From NCBI GenBank assembly GCA_027886185.1, contig WOAB01000728.1:2976001-3040000 (forward strand): a stretch of 64,000 nucleotides of DNA. Direction: 5' to 3'. The translations under genes and the position numbers were made by a program. Numbering within the stretch: position 1 is the stretch's first letter; every line of letters begins with the position of its first letter. This document shows positions 9,536 through 20,490 of this stretch, piece after piece. Source of the stretch: Rheum nobile. Its lineage: Eukaryota; Streptophyta; Magnoliopsida; Caryophyllales; Polygonaceae. The notes under the pieces were generated by a model, which made no database searches, was not told where the DNA came from, and saw only the letters and a program-made list of their open reading frames with translations.

Positions 9536-10844
9536 AGGGTTGGCGGTTGTGTGTTGATTATGTATTGAATGTTGGTTGCATACCTGATTAAGTGGTTTTG
9601 TGTTGGATGTTGGTTGCGTATCTGATTAAAGTGGTTTCGTGATGATGATTGTTGTCGTTTGATTTAGTGGTTGTGTTGGTAAATATTGACTGTGTGTTTA
9701 GTTATTGGTTTTATGTTAGATATTGATTGTTGGCTAGTTTGACTTGTTGTCAAATGTTGGTTATTGTAGTTAGTTGTGATATGAATCTATGTTGGTATGA
9801 TTGTTGGTGGTAACTAGTTGCAGGAAGATGGTTATGTTGATTAAGTGTGGAGGTTGGTTTCCCATCTTGAGGGTGTGGGCCAACAAGGGTTGAATTTGAG
9901 TGTATGAGTTACAGTCTATGTTAACGAACAGGCGGCACCAGAAGGGTGGCTGGCCTGGATCGTTATTTTGTTATGTTTATATGTGATGATTATCTCGTTG
10001 ATGCTTATGTGTTTGTTGATGTGAAGGTTAATTGATTTGTTGTGTAGTGCAGTAGTCAGTTCAGTCTAATTGATTAGCTGTGGTTGTAAGTCAGTCGTAA
10101 GATGTGTATGTGCTTAGGGTTGTTGATTGAGGTATTAGGAATGGAGAGGAAGTTGGATTGGATCGTTTTATTCGTTTATGCTTGTGATGAGTTTGAGGAT
10201 GGATTGATTGAGGTTAGTATAGTGAAGAGTTGGATAAGGATGTGTAATGAATGGTATGTGATAGTGGGTGTATATGTTTTGACGTGTGGTTGGCATTGGT
10301 TGGTTGACATGATTAAGTATAGTTATGATATTATATACTGTGTGGCGTGTTGTCGTTGTTGTGAGTTGATTGGTGATATATGTATGTATTTTGAACTGTT
10401 TTGGCTTGAGGAATCTTGCCATAGTCTTTCAAAAGACTGAGCAACCTCGGTTTACGTGCCGTGGTTGGCTGGGGTATCGGGTCCCCCAGTCAATCAGGTT
10501 TTGCAAATTTAGCGCCAGCAAGGAGGATCCTGATCACCGTCGGTTTGGAGTCGAAGGCTTTACTCTTTTGGTTTGGACTTTGACTTGGTTGTGCGTGTCG
10601 TTTTGGTTTTTGACCTTGTATGGGTCGAACTTATTGTATTGGTTTTCGGTTTGTAAAGTGTTGTATTTTCTGTAGGTTAAGTTTGATTGTGGTTTCAAAC
10701 TCTGGACAAGTTTTACAGGTTGTACAGGTTTTCCGCTGTGCTGCTTTTGATATATATGGGTTATGCTTCGCAAATTTTTATTTCACCCGCCTTATAGTCT
10801 TTCAGGACTATGGCACTGTAGCACCACTGACCTGGGGGTGTTAC

Positions 10845-11020
10845 GGCTAATATGAGAATAGTTTTTATTTTCTTTGATTTTATTTGATTTTCGAAAAATC
10901 AACGAAAAAATGAGAGCTCGACACGTGGTAAATTCAATATCGTGATGCCACATGGCAGCCAAAAAAATTGGTTCATTTTGGGGACGCCATGTGACGTAGT
11001 AGGTATTCTACTATAGTAGA
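10845..11020 (-). mobile_element. Helitron-like 5' end segment, copy A
   Basis: The minus strand starts TCTACTATAGTAGAATACC after a host A, then carries CATGTGG/CACGTGT blocks and an AT-rich tail. It is related to copies ending at 11756, 15464 and 16299. The solo LTR at 7838-10844 interrupts it. Confidence 0.55.
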
Positions 11021-11448
11021 TTCTACTGAAACTAAATCCCAATTCTCAAGTATAAAAAACTATCCAAAAAATACGTACCCAATATATATAGGTGATATCA
11101 AAGTTGTATGTTATATACTTACTTAGAATGATAGAGCCAGCTAGTTATTTAACATGTTTAGTTGATGATTCAGAATCAAATTGTGATTTCATTGCTTTAA
11201 TTTCTTCTTTCACTTTGTTCGCTTATTCCAATGATTACTTGATCCTATAATATGAAATTACCAAATTTCGAGTCAAATAATATATTATTATTTATGGCCT
11301 GTAAGTTTGCTGTAACTCTATAATTCAAGATATATATATATCCACCAGTTCACCACTATAATTTATAAAAATAAAATTCAGAGAATGAAAATCTCAAGCT
11401 GGAATCAAAAGATTTTTGTAATGTGGTTGAATGCGTTTTGCCAATTAT
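11021..11448. other. AT-rich sequence, nothing recognised
   Basis: No coding signal, TIR or tandem repeat was seen between Helitron-like copies A and B. Confidence 0.5.
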
Positions 11449-11756
11449 AGATGATTACAGATTTGATTATGTACAAAAATTATAGGGCTGAGAATATTAC
11501 CTAGTAAATTTTTAGAAAGATTTATACTATAAATTAGTATAAAAATTATTTGGGAGAGTCTGTAAATCCGGCTATTATAGGTAGTAATTTTATTTTCTTT
11601 AATTTTATTAGTTTTTTGACAAAACTCTCAAAAAAATAAGGGCACGATACGTGGCAAATTGAATATAGTGACGCTACGTGACATAATAAAATTTGGTTTA
11701 TTGTGAGAGTGTCACATGGTGTAGTCAGTATTCTGCTTTAGTATATATATAATAGA
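11449..11756 (-). mobile_element. Helitron-like 5' end segment, copy B
   Basis: The minus-strand start is TCTATTATATATATACTAAAG after an A. It shares about 300 bp with copy C (15165-15464), including 'gagaatattacctagtaaat' and 'tgtaaatccggctattatag' with few differences. No coding sequence. Confidence 0.55.
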
Positions 11757-12278
11757 TAAAAGATTCGGATATTATAGGTACGTACCCATACGCTTACTCT
11801 AGTTGTGTGCTGTAATTCGATCTCTCGGCATCTATAACATGTGCATACGTACGTCAGCTTATATATAGTACGTTCCGATACCAATTCATGGTTAAATTAA
11901 CGATCACAACTATAGAATTAAAGGGTTGGTTGCTTGATTATCTGTATGGATCGATGCATATATGTAATAAAGCAAATATACACTACCCTTATTAATTTAT
12001 TTATTTTGGTAGAAAACACATGAACCCTTATTAATTTTCCGGCCAACAGAGGTAAATTATTATATTTGATCAACAATCCATCGTCTCAAAAATCTAATTA
12101 CATGCACACCGGCCTTGGTGCCTTACTAATCAATATAGCTATTCAAATATCTCTGTATTTAAATGTTATTGTGAAACACATATGAATATATACATATAGC
12201 TTCAATGTCTATATATTTAACATAGCTAGGTTTGGTATATATATATATAGGAGATAACAAGATGATTATATAGTGTTA

Positions 12279-12310
<32 letters not shown>
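11757..12310. other. AT-rich spacer ending in a TA microsatellite
   Basis: No gene was seen. The stretch ends with (CA)n(TA)n at 12283-12310, the insertion site of the MITE that follows. Confidence 0.6.
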
Positions 12311-12550
12311 GAGTTTGGATCATATGCGGAGCACTCTTCCCGTGCGGACGTGCGGAGCATGCACTTTAGGGCCTTATTTGTGCACTTTAACGTCTTATTT
12401 GTGCACTTTTTCAAAAAAAAAAAAAAATTCTTTTTCAAATTTTTTTCCAAGCATTTTTCAATTTTTTTTGCAAAAGTGCACAAATAAGGCCCTATAGTGC
12501 ATGTCCGCACGTCCGCACGGGAAGAGTGCTCCGCACCGGAACCGCACTCA
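12311..12550. mobile_element. 240-bp fold-back MITE in a TA microsatellite
   Basis: The two halves are inverse copies: 'gcggagcactcttcccgtgc' at the left and its complement near 12508-12530. The match continues through 'ggccttatttgtgcacttt' to a central poly-A/T loop at about 12410-12470. Tracts of (TA)n abut both ends. No coding capacity. The superfamily cannot be assigned from the TIR alone. Confidence 0.8.
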
Positions 12551-12961
12551 TATATATATATATAGATCTATGCTCTAGTAAAACAGGCTCTTATGGTGAA
12601 ACGAGTGTATCAATTTAGGACGTTCGATTAGAAGAGGATGGATGGCTGAGATTGAATATAGGAAGGTACATGATTAGGGGGTAGAATCACCCACACTAGA
12701 TCACCTAAAATTATGGGATTTGTTTTCCCCAATTTACTCCCTCTCTCTACAATTTACTGATTCACTTTCTCATTAAATCGTTTCTTTCCTTCTCCTTCCA
12801 AAAACCGTTCGTCTCCCTCAATCCTCTCTCTCTCAAAAATTCTTTCACATTCATTGCTTGTTATCCCGGCGGTAGGTTCTAGGGTTTACTCTTATCATCA
12901 ATTTGTCTTCTAATTCATCTCTCATCTCCCTTCGAGACTGTTTGTTCTCTGTCGAGTTCTC

Positions 12962-13175
12962 CAGGTGCTCCACCTTGTCGATCCCGACTCCGACGAGGTC
13001 TTTACCAAGATCCGGCGAGGGGCACTTTCTTGATCAGCGACCGCCGTCCCCGACGGTGGAAGACAGCAGCGAGGAGGACTTCGCCATGGTTCTGACACCG
13101 TCGGATGCCAACAACGTAGGAGGATTCTCGGTGTCGCGGTTCTGCGCGGACTCCATCTTCCCGCCGCTTGATTAA
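12962..13175 (+). pseudogene. Auxin response factor (ARF) B3-domain fragment
   Basis: The plus strand shows QVLHLVDPDSDEVFTKIR (12962-13015), the segment before the B3 DNA-binding domain of ARF transcription factors. After a frame change it reads VLTPSDANNVGGFSVSRFC, then ADSIFPPLD (about 13087-13172), the start of the B3 domain. The family consensus there is L-T-x-S-D-A-N-N-G-G-G-F-S-V-P-R-x-C, so this is a degraded copy (G to V, P to S). A stop follows at once and the rest of the ARF is absent. It most resembles the ARF10/16/17 group by motif spelling, which is inference. It sits inside the MULE-like element facing a Ca2+-ATPase fragment. Confidence 0.85.
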
Positions 13176-13214
13176 AGGTAGGTGGTGGTGACAGTTCCCC
13201 CCTGATCCAACTTG

Positions 13215-13380
13215 GCGCCCCTTCTCTCTCACCCGTCATGCTCGACTCATCGATCTACAATGAGTGCCCATCGAGGAAGATTCCGTCGGCGGGGACTTGG
13301 TCGCCGATCTTGAGGCCAACGACGTCACCAACGACGACGTCGAAGATGGAGATTTGCTGGCGTCGGCCGCATCTGACGGC
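13215..13380 (-). pseudogene. P-type Ca2+-ATPase (ACA type) A-domain fragment
   Basis: The minus strand reads CGRRQQISIFDVVVGDVV, then LKIGDQVPADGIFLDGHSL, a stop, and IDESSMTGE. This is the actuator-domain block of plant autoinhibited Ca2+-ATPases, including the TGE of the conserved TGES loop needed for dephosphorylation. The stop (TAG) sits where the family has a residue such as glutamine, so one substitution probably made it. After TGE the sequence departs from the family. Only about 54 residues of a roughly 1000-residue pump remain. Its strand is opposite to the neighbouring ARF piece, so the two were acquired separately or rearranged. Confidence 0.9.
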
Positions 13381-13659
13381 TTCTACACTAGAAATCGTTT
13401 ACGGTAATTTTTTTTTCCGTTTTGTTATTTTGTTTATATTAAATTAATTACTTTTCTAGTTTAATTTGTCCAATATATTAGAATCTGCCGGCTGTGGTGT
13501 TGTGATGTGGTGTTGTTTGGATTAAATTAATTTTTTTTCCTTTTGTTATTTTTCCCCTTTTTGTTATTTTGTTTGGATTAAATTATATTTTTTTTCCTTT
13601 TGTTATTTTGTTTGGATTAATTTAATTACACTAGAAATCGTCTCTCCCTTTTGTTATTT

Positions 13660-14640
13660 TGGAAGGGATATGCATATTTCATGCATTGATATGCAGATAA
13701 TACTTGTATGTTATGTAATTTGTTTCTATAGATTATTTCACTAGCCGTGATTGTGATATTCAGTTGTATGAAAGTGATATGCATTTTCCATACAGTGATA
13801 TGCAAAATATACTTGTATGATATGCAATTTGTAATTATGGACTATTTCCTTGGTCGTGAATATGATATTCATTTGTGTGGATGTGATATGCATTTTTCAT
13901 ACATTGATATGCAAAATATACTTGTATGATTTGTAATTTTTCATGATAGATTATTTCATTGGCCGTGAATGTGATATTCATTTGTGTGGATAGGATATGC
14001 ATTTTTCATAAATTGATATGCAGAATATACTTGTATGATAGCAATTTGTAATTATGGATTATTTCCTTGGCCGTGAATATGATATTCATTTGTGTGGATG
14101 GGATAGGGATATGCATTTTCCATACAGTGATATGCAAAATATACTTGTATGATATGCAATTTTTAATTATAGATTATTTTCTTGGCCGTGAATATGATAT
14201 TTATTTGTGTGGATATGATATGCATTTTTCATACATTGATATGCAAAATATACTTGTATGATATGCATTTTTTTATGATAGATTATTTCATTGGTTGTGA
14301 TATTCATTTGTGTGGATGAGTTATGCATTTTCTATACATTGATATGCAAAATAAGCCATGGGCGCGGAAAGGGAGAGAAGAACAAGCTGCGGGTGTGGAG
14401 AGGAAGCCGCGGGCGCGGCCAAGGAAGATCTCGCTGAGTCCGTTCATGCAATTATGTGGATGGAATATGCATTCATTGTACCGTAATATGCAGAATATAC
14501 TTGTATGATATGCAATTTGTAATTATGGATTATTTCCCTAGCCGTAAATATGATATTCATTTGTGTGGATGGGATATGCATTTTTTGTACAGTGATATGC
14601 ATCATATACTTGTATGTTTTAAATTGGAATATCAATTACC
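13660..14640. repeat. About 105-115-bp tandem repeat, eight to nine units
   Basis: Each unit carries 'gatatgcattttccata', 'gatatgcaaaatatacttg', 'tatgatatgcaatttgtaat' and 'ggccgtgaatatgatattc'. Starts fall near 13670, 13775, 13887, 13992, 14110, 14216, 14317, 14464 and 14574. One unit is interrupted at 14355-14450 by a GC-rich stretch (gggcgcggaaagggagag...) of unknown origin. Short in-frame peptides in the array are repeats of one sequence, not genes. Confidence 0.85.
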
Positions 14641-15164
14641 ACAATGTGCATATCTGTTCAATGTTTTTGAATATCAGTATATATACGACTGACCACGATC
14701 ACGAATAACAATTATTCAATAATACTTGAACGATATGCAGATAATGTTCTTTGATATTAACACATTGTATCTCAATTCAATCGATGCATTATATACGATG
14801 GAACATGAACACGATTAACACATATGCAAATTATATATAACAATATTCATCTTTTTCGTATCGATATGCAAATTTTTCGTATCGATATGCAGAACGGTTA
14901 AGAAATTTCTGGACCAAATCCACGTTTTCTCTCTCCAATCTCCTTCTAACTGCCTATTTTGGTGGTGATATTTATTCCATGATTCACACCCTCACTACAC
15001 CCTATTTTCTCTCTCCTAATCTAGCCATCTATCATCCTCAATCCAACGCTCCAAAATTGTCCACTCGTTTCACCACAAGACTCGTTTTACCTGAACGCCC
15101 CTCTATATATATATATATATGTAAACAAATTTCTGACAGGTCATACGTACATAATCAGGCAATT

Positions 15165-15464
15165 TTAGATGATTATAGATTTGATTATTTATAAAAATTA
15201 TAGGAATGAGAATATTATCTAGTAAATTTTTAGAAATATTTATACTATAAATTAGTATAAAATTTATTTGGGAGAGTGTGCAAATCCGGCTATTATAGGT
15301 ATTTTTTTGATTTTATTAGTTTTTTAACAAAAATCCCGATAAAATAAGAGCGCAACACGTGACAAATTGAATACAGCGACGCCACGTGACATAATAAATT
15401 TTGGTTTATTGTTGGAGTGCCATGTAGCTCAGTCAGTATTTGCGTTTAGTAGTTATATAGTAGA
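15165..15464 (-). mobile_element. Helitron-like 5' end segment, copy C
   Basis: The minus-strand 5' end is TCTACTATATAACTACTAAAC after a host A. It is about 300 bp closely related to copy B and, in its first 170 bp, to copies A and D. Confidence 0.55.
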
Positions 15465-16094
15465 TTGATTATTTAATATATTGATAAATTAAAAAATAAC
15501 ACCTCAACATTTTTTTCTTAAAAATGCTCTGTTGACTTTTTATGAGAGAACTTTAATATATAATTATAGATAAATAAATATATTAGAGCTAAGCAAATAT
15601 AAGTTTGAAAGATTTGATTTTAATTTTAATTTATAATCGTATACGTCTTAAGAATTATAAATAAAAGGTTATTTTAATTATTAATGATTTAATAATGATT
15701 GATTTGTATAGGCGTAAATATTAAATCAAATTTGAGTCTTTTTTATATTTGGCAACGTATAATAAGGAAACGTATAATAACTATTAGGAAGTTTGTTATT
15801 GAATCCCCATAGTCATATAAAATAGGTAGTTTGTTATTGTAAGATATTGGTTTCCTTTTTGTTGAAAATTTCGGATGATTTGAACAAATTTTGCTCGGTG
15901 ATTCAATTTTTTTTACGGTTTAACAAATTCAGTTGGGTTTGTTAAGGAAATCTTCAAAGTATTTAGTTTTAATTATAAAACAATTCCATAATAAACTTAC
16001 CATTATAAAATATTCGTATTAGGGTGTATATCCGGCTAATATGGAAATATTTTATTTTCTATGTTTTTGGAAGGAATAGATGATACAAAATATT
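15465..16094. other. AT-rich host sequence; includes an empty-site paralog
   Basis: No gene. The part from about 15985 on matches 7690-7837 and contains the uninterrupted junction 'gcatatccggctaat' (about 16110) that dates the solo LTR at 7838-10844 as an insertion. Confidence 0.7.
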
Positions 16095-16299
16095 CATATT
16101 AGGGTGCATATCCGGCTAATATGGGAATAGTTTTTATTTTATTTTATTTTATTTTATTTTCGAAAAACAAACGAAAAAATGAGAGCTCGACACGTGACAA
16201 ATTGAATACAGTGATGCCACGTGTCAGAACAAATTTTGATTTATTATTGGAGTGCCATGTGGCTCAGTCGGTATTTGCATTTAGTAGTTATATAGTAGA
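16095..16299 (-). mobile_element. Helitron-like 5' end segment, copy D
   Basis: The minus-strand 5' end is TCTACTATATAACTACTAAAT after a host A. It shares the CACGTG-containing blocks and AT-rich tail of copies A-C. Confidence 0.55.
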
Positions 16300-16828
16300 T
16301 TTATTGGTGAGTTACGAGGTTTGACATCGAAAATTGTAATTTTTTGCTCTTTTTATACAAATTCTCTATGTTTATTGGCTATAATTGAGATGCGTTATTA
16401 AATAATTGAAAAGTTTATAAAAATATAGGGTAATTATTGTATTTCTTAATAAGTATGTCAAACTATAGAATGACAATATTTTTTATACAGAAGGAGTACG
16501 AAACAATTAATGGATGTAAAACAGGTTGCAAAAATTTGAAGAAGGCTAAGGGGTGAGGTATTAAATGCATTAATGGGCATTCATAGACTTTGAAATGTAA
16601 AACATGCTGCAAAAAAATTGACGATAAGGGGTTTTACTGGATGTGTTTACACGTTTAAAAAGCCTTTTAGACCCTTCAAAAGCTCACTTAATACATAAAC
16701 ATTAATTGTGTTATTAGATTATATTTGAGAATGTTGGCTGACTTTCTCCTACAAATGAGTTGCCTTACTCCTCACAAATGCATTGATGTGAGTAATTAAT
16801 CCTATTAGAATGCTAACTTTTATATAAA
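16300..16828. other. AT-rich sequence with a Stowaway-like end; no gene
   Basis: 'tttatacagaaggagtacg' near 16480 resembles the right end of a Stowaway-like MITE. 'gaatgctaacttttatataa' at 16808-16828 is a second copy of the Helitron 5' motif described at 18376, in the same orientation. Confidence 0.45.
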
Positions 16829-18376
16829 CTAGAAATCGAAGCCCGTGCTTCGCACAGGCCTTTTGTGTATATGTAGTGTCGCGGTTTAAATGTGAGTTTG
16901 TAATATATGGATTGTTGTTGTATGTTTTATCTTAGACGATATATTGTTTGATATGTATTTAAATGTAATATCTAAGTATTTTAGGTATAAAATGCTATAA
17001 TTGTACGAAGTACAATTTTATTTATTTATTTTGGTCAAAAGTTCATTTAAAAATTTGAATTAGGTGGTAGTTTTTTTTGTAGGGATTCGAATTTTTTCTT
17101 TGAAAATATTTGGAGAATATTTTAGAAATGCCTATCTAATTATATGTTATGCTTGAACTGAAGTATTTGTAAGAAACTTGTTACAACTCTCATTTATTAC
17201 ATGCTCCACTATCCTCCACATTTCTAATTTTTTGCCTTTATCTTACAAATTTATTGCCTTTTACTAATGTTTTTTTGTTATGCTTTAGTTATTAATATTC
17301 AATAATATATCTTTTTTTTTGTGGAATATATATCGTTTTATTAGTCACATGGACTTTACATATTCCTAGACATTAATATCATTTTAATTAGAATATATTA
17401 GTCATTACTTCCTATTCTTATTAAATACGGAGTAATAGAAATAATTGGTGACTCTGCATATTCTTAAACCTTGTTACACTTGATATAAAAGTACATTAGT
17501 TAATTTATCGGTACATGCTTACTCTTCTTAGTGAAATTATAATTCATAAATTCTTCCTTGTACATTTCATATGTGAGAGTGAGTACATGTCTATTATTTT
17601 GGCTTCCATCCTTGATTAATTCCTTTAGACCAAGACAAATGAGGCTAAATTTAGTATATATTCACGATGAGGGTAAAATGAATATGTATAAAATAGAACA
17701 ATAAAAATCATCCTTAACCAAAATAACAACACACTTACCTAAATCGTTTTAGTACAAAAAAAGAACTAAAACTACAAACCTAATTGAATTTATGCTACCA
17801 TTAGTTGAAGGGTTTACATCGTCCATAAAATAGTTTGCTTTATTCGTTACTAATAATCAGTCGTCCTAAATCGATTGTCTTTGTCCTCTTTATAGTGAAA
17901 GCTACCCGTGCATGATGTAAGCAATCGATGCCTCAATAATGCTATTAGATTATCCAATTCTCTGACATCTTCACATAAAATTAACCTATCTCAATCAAAA
18001 TACAATTATATTAATAAATTTAAACCGATATATGTAAGTATTTAGTGCACGTGTAAACTACAAAAGAGATCCAAATACATATAATCGAGGATAGTTTACC
18101 GTGAGGTGGATATATACTTGCATCCTCGACAATCGGGAATCATCATTCACATCTTTAACAATAATTACAAAGCAACCTATAATTATACTTATGTATTTTA
18201 TATTGTTTTATAAACCCTATAGTAAAAATCGATCGGATAAGCTAATATATTATATACTAAGGGTGATAAACTAACACTACATGTAAACTACCTTTGGGCC
18301 CATTTTAAGCCTTTGATTTTGTCTTTAAAAGTTAGCATTCAATGACCTAGAATGTTAACTTTTAAATATATATAGA
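16829..18376 (-). mobile_element. Non-autonomous Helitron, 1.55 kb
   Basis: The minus-strand 5' end is A|TCTATATATATTTAAAAG at 18376. The 3' end is a hairpin (cctgtgcgaagcacggg), about 10 nt, CTAG at 16832-16829, then host T. Both borders therefore fit insertion between A and T with no target duplication. The interior is AT-rich with no recognisable coding. A GTTAGCATTC...GAATGTTAAC inverted repeat lies just inside the 5' end. Confidence 0.75.
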
Positions 18377-18675
18377 TGCTTCCGGATGAGGAATTTCATC
18401 ACAACTAACCATGTTTATTGATGCTTTTGCTTGAATAAGAACATTGCTCTCACAATTAAGGAGTGTTTATAATCAAAGAGACAACTTTTTTAGAGGATCT
18501 GACAATTCAAGTACGTAGAACATGCATCAAATATATAGATCCATATACTTACCTCATTTATATATAAAGTATGATTGGAATTGTGAAATTGTTGGTTTAA
18601 TATTGGTATTCTCCATTGATTGTTAGCAACAAACATAGATCAAGGCGTTTGCAAATAGCCATGACTTGAGAAGTT

Positions 18676-18742
<67 letters not shown>
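18377..18742. other. AT-rich spacer ending in (AT)n(GA)n
   Basis: No gene. A dinucleotide tract (TA then GA) spans 18678-18741 and leads into the palindrome. Confidence 0.7.
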
Positions 18743-18746
<4 letters not shown>

Positions 18747-19380
18747 ATATTTGTAGGAATTTGTATGGATAAGTTTGGACAAAAATTTGATTTAGGATAT
18801 TAGGAAATAGATATATAATGTCAAGGTGCTATACGACGTACATTTTCATCGTGTTGGTGAGTCTGATACGATGATATTGATATAGTTGTTGTTAGTGGAA
18901 TTTGGAATGGTGAGTGAAATTGAGAGAACGTATATATATCTATATACGTTCTCTCAATTTCACTCACCATTCCAAATTCCACTAACAACAACTATATCAA
19001 TATCATCGTATCAGACTCACCAACACGATGAAAATGTACGTCGTATAGCACCTTGACATTATATATCTATTTCCTAATATCCTAAATCAAATTTTTGTCC
19101 AAACTTATCCATACAAATTCCTACAAATATATATATATATATATATCTCTCTCTCTCTATATATATATATATAGAGAGAGATATATATATATATATATTT
19201 GTAGGAATTTGTATGGATAAGTTTGGACAAAAATTTGATTTAGGATATTAGGAAATAGATATATAATGTCAAGGTGCTATACGACGTACATTTTCATCGT
19301 GTTGGTGAGTCTGATACGATGATATTGATATAGTTGTTGTTAGTGGAATTTGGAATGGTGAGTGAAATTGGGAGAATGTA
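18743..19380. repeat. Three-armed palindrome of a 190-bp unit
   Basis: A roughly 190-bp unit beginning 'ttgtaggaatttgtatgg' and ending 'gtgagtgaaattgagagaac' occurs forward (18745-18933), reversed (18943-19130) and forward again (19193-19380). By eye arms 1 and 2 match without a mismatch, and arm 3 differs at two positions near its end. The first centre is 'aacgtatatatatctatatacgtt' at about 18937. The second is a (CT)n(TA)n(GA)n palindrome at about 19165. No open frame is shared. Such symmetry implies recent origin. Confidence 0.95.
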
Positions 19381-19504
19381 TATATATATATATATATATA
19401 TATATTGGTGAATGGTTTAGGGTTCATACTGTGGATAATAAAAGACATTTATTTATAAAAATAATAAAGATATAAGTTTTTTTAAAAGTTTGGATTAATT
19501 ATTT
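19381..19504. other. TA microsatellite and host flank of the Tekay-like insertion
   Basis: (TA)n covers 19380-19404. TATTT at 19500-19504 is the left target-site duplicate of the element that follows; the right copy is 39716-39720. Confidence 0.85.
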
Positions 19505-20490
19505 TGTAACACCCCCAAATATATAACCTTGAAAGTATTACTGCCAGTGACCTCAGATTCCACATCCGAAGCCATCCAAGGATTAACCAATTTATACAAT
19601 ATATAAAACACACTCATAATATGAAATATCATAATCTTTATTGAAACCAAAGTCTCGAAATTACATCTGTAAATCCCAAATACAACAGAAATACAGAATA
19701 CGTTTAATACAGTGGAAGTCTTTTAAATAAATAACAAAAAATGTCTTGATCGGAACGATCACCCGCCTAGGATCTCAACCTTGATAAAACTCTTAAAAAC
19801 TCCATCTGCCTTCATCGTCGTTTCTAGCCTTCACGTAACGGGAGTTTACTTGATGTGCCGTATGAGACGGATGACACCAACCAACCATGCAAGGAATAAA
19901 ACCCGGTTGGTTAGTCTAATGAAAGACTATGCAAGGGTAAAAAAGAAAGGTTCTAAGGTAGGCGAATTAGGTTAGACCCATCGCTTCTCAAATGAAAGCC
20001 GATGACGATAGTAAACCTCAATACCTCTACAGAATGATTCAAAATAGAATGATCAAGAGAAGACTCCTAAAGATCGAGTCTAAAGGAAACATATGAAGAG
20101 AAGACTCCAAGAGATTGAGTCTTATCGGAAAGTATGATAAGTGTTCGGGAACATTAAAGTTTCACACAAGCATTTAAAAAGACTTGCCCATTTGGGTCCA
20201 CGACCAACCACACCGCGTAATGCGAATTCAGATTTGGAAGGAGGACTTACTTTAGTCGAAGTCCAGACGAGTTTCCAAGTTGTATTTCTCGCCCAAGGTT
20301 CATTAATTATATGCATAGCGACACTTATCTTATTTTAGTGACAAAGCGTACATTCACGTTATAAGCTTTTATATATCATCTCATCGCGAGAGATATTGAA
20401 GGGAATAAATCCCGAGAATCGACACCAGCTGTGTGCACCTACCCTGAGTAAGGGCAAGGTCATGACCAGAGAGAGTACTATGGAAATAAT

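Larger units (their letters stand above)
7838..10844 (+). mobile_element. Solo LTR, 3.0 kb, same family as the 20491-28280 element
   Basis: It begins TGAAATACCCCAAATAAG and ends GGGGGTGTTAC, matching the LTRs at 20491-23709 and 25067-28280 read on their coding strand. The region near 10430-10560 (ttacgtgccgtggttggc..., gcgccagcaaggaggatcctgatca) is clearly homologous to those LTRs. No internal region or second LTR is present, so it is a solo LTR formed by LTR-LTR recombination. The paralog near 16105 reads straight through 'gcatatcc|ggctaat', exactly the two flanks here. No 5-bp target duplication remains and the last A is missing. Several reading frames inside it are low-complexity. Confidence 0.88.
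12560..15110. mobile_element. MULE-like (Pack-MULE-like) element carrying two host gene fragments
   Basis: Terminal inverted repeats of about 75 bp are visible. The left end has 'gtaaaacaggctcttatggt' then 'gaaacgagtgtat'. The right end, read in reverse, has 'gtaaaacgagtcttgtggt' then 'gaaacgagtggac'. Both are followed by 'gatggctgag' or 'gatggctaga'-type sequence. (TA)n flanks both ends, so the target duplication is unreadable. Inside are an ARF fragment (plus strand), a Ca2+-ATPase fragment (minus strand), and an array of about 110-bp 'gatatgca' repeats. No transposase is present, so it depends on an autonomous relative. The MULE label is inferred from long TIRs plus gene capture. Confidence 0.6.

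Noticed and set aside
8937..9568. Several frames of repeated HTHT or MRQSTIPPSTPP peptides
   Set aside because: Direct translations of the TG tract and the 45-bp minisatellite.
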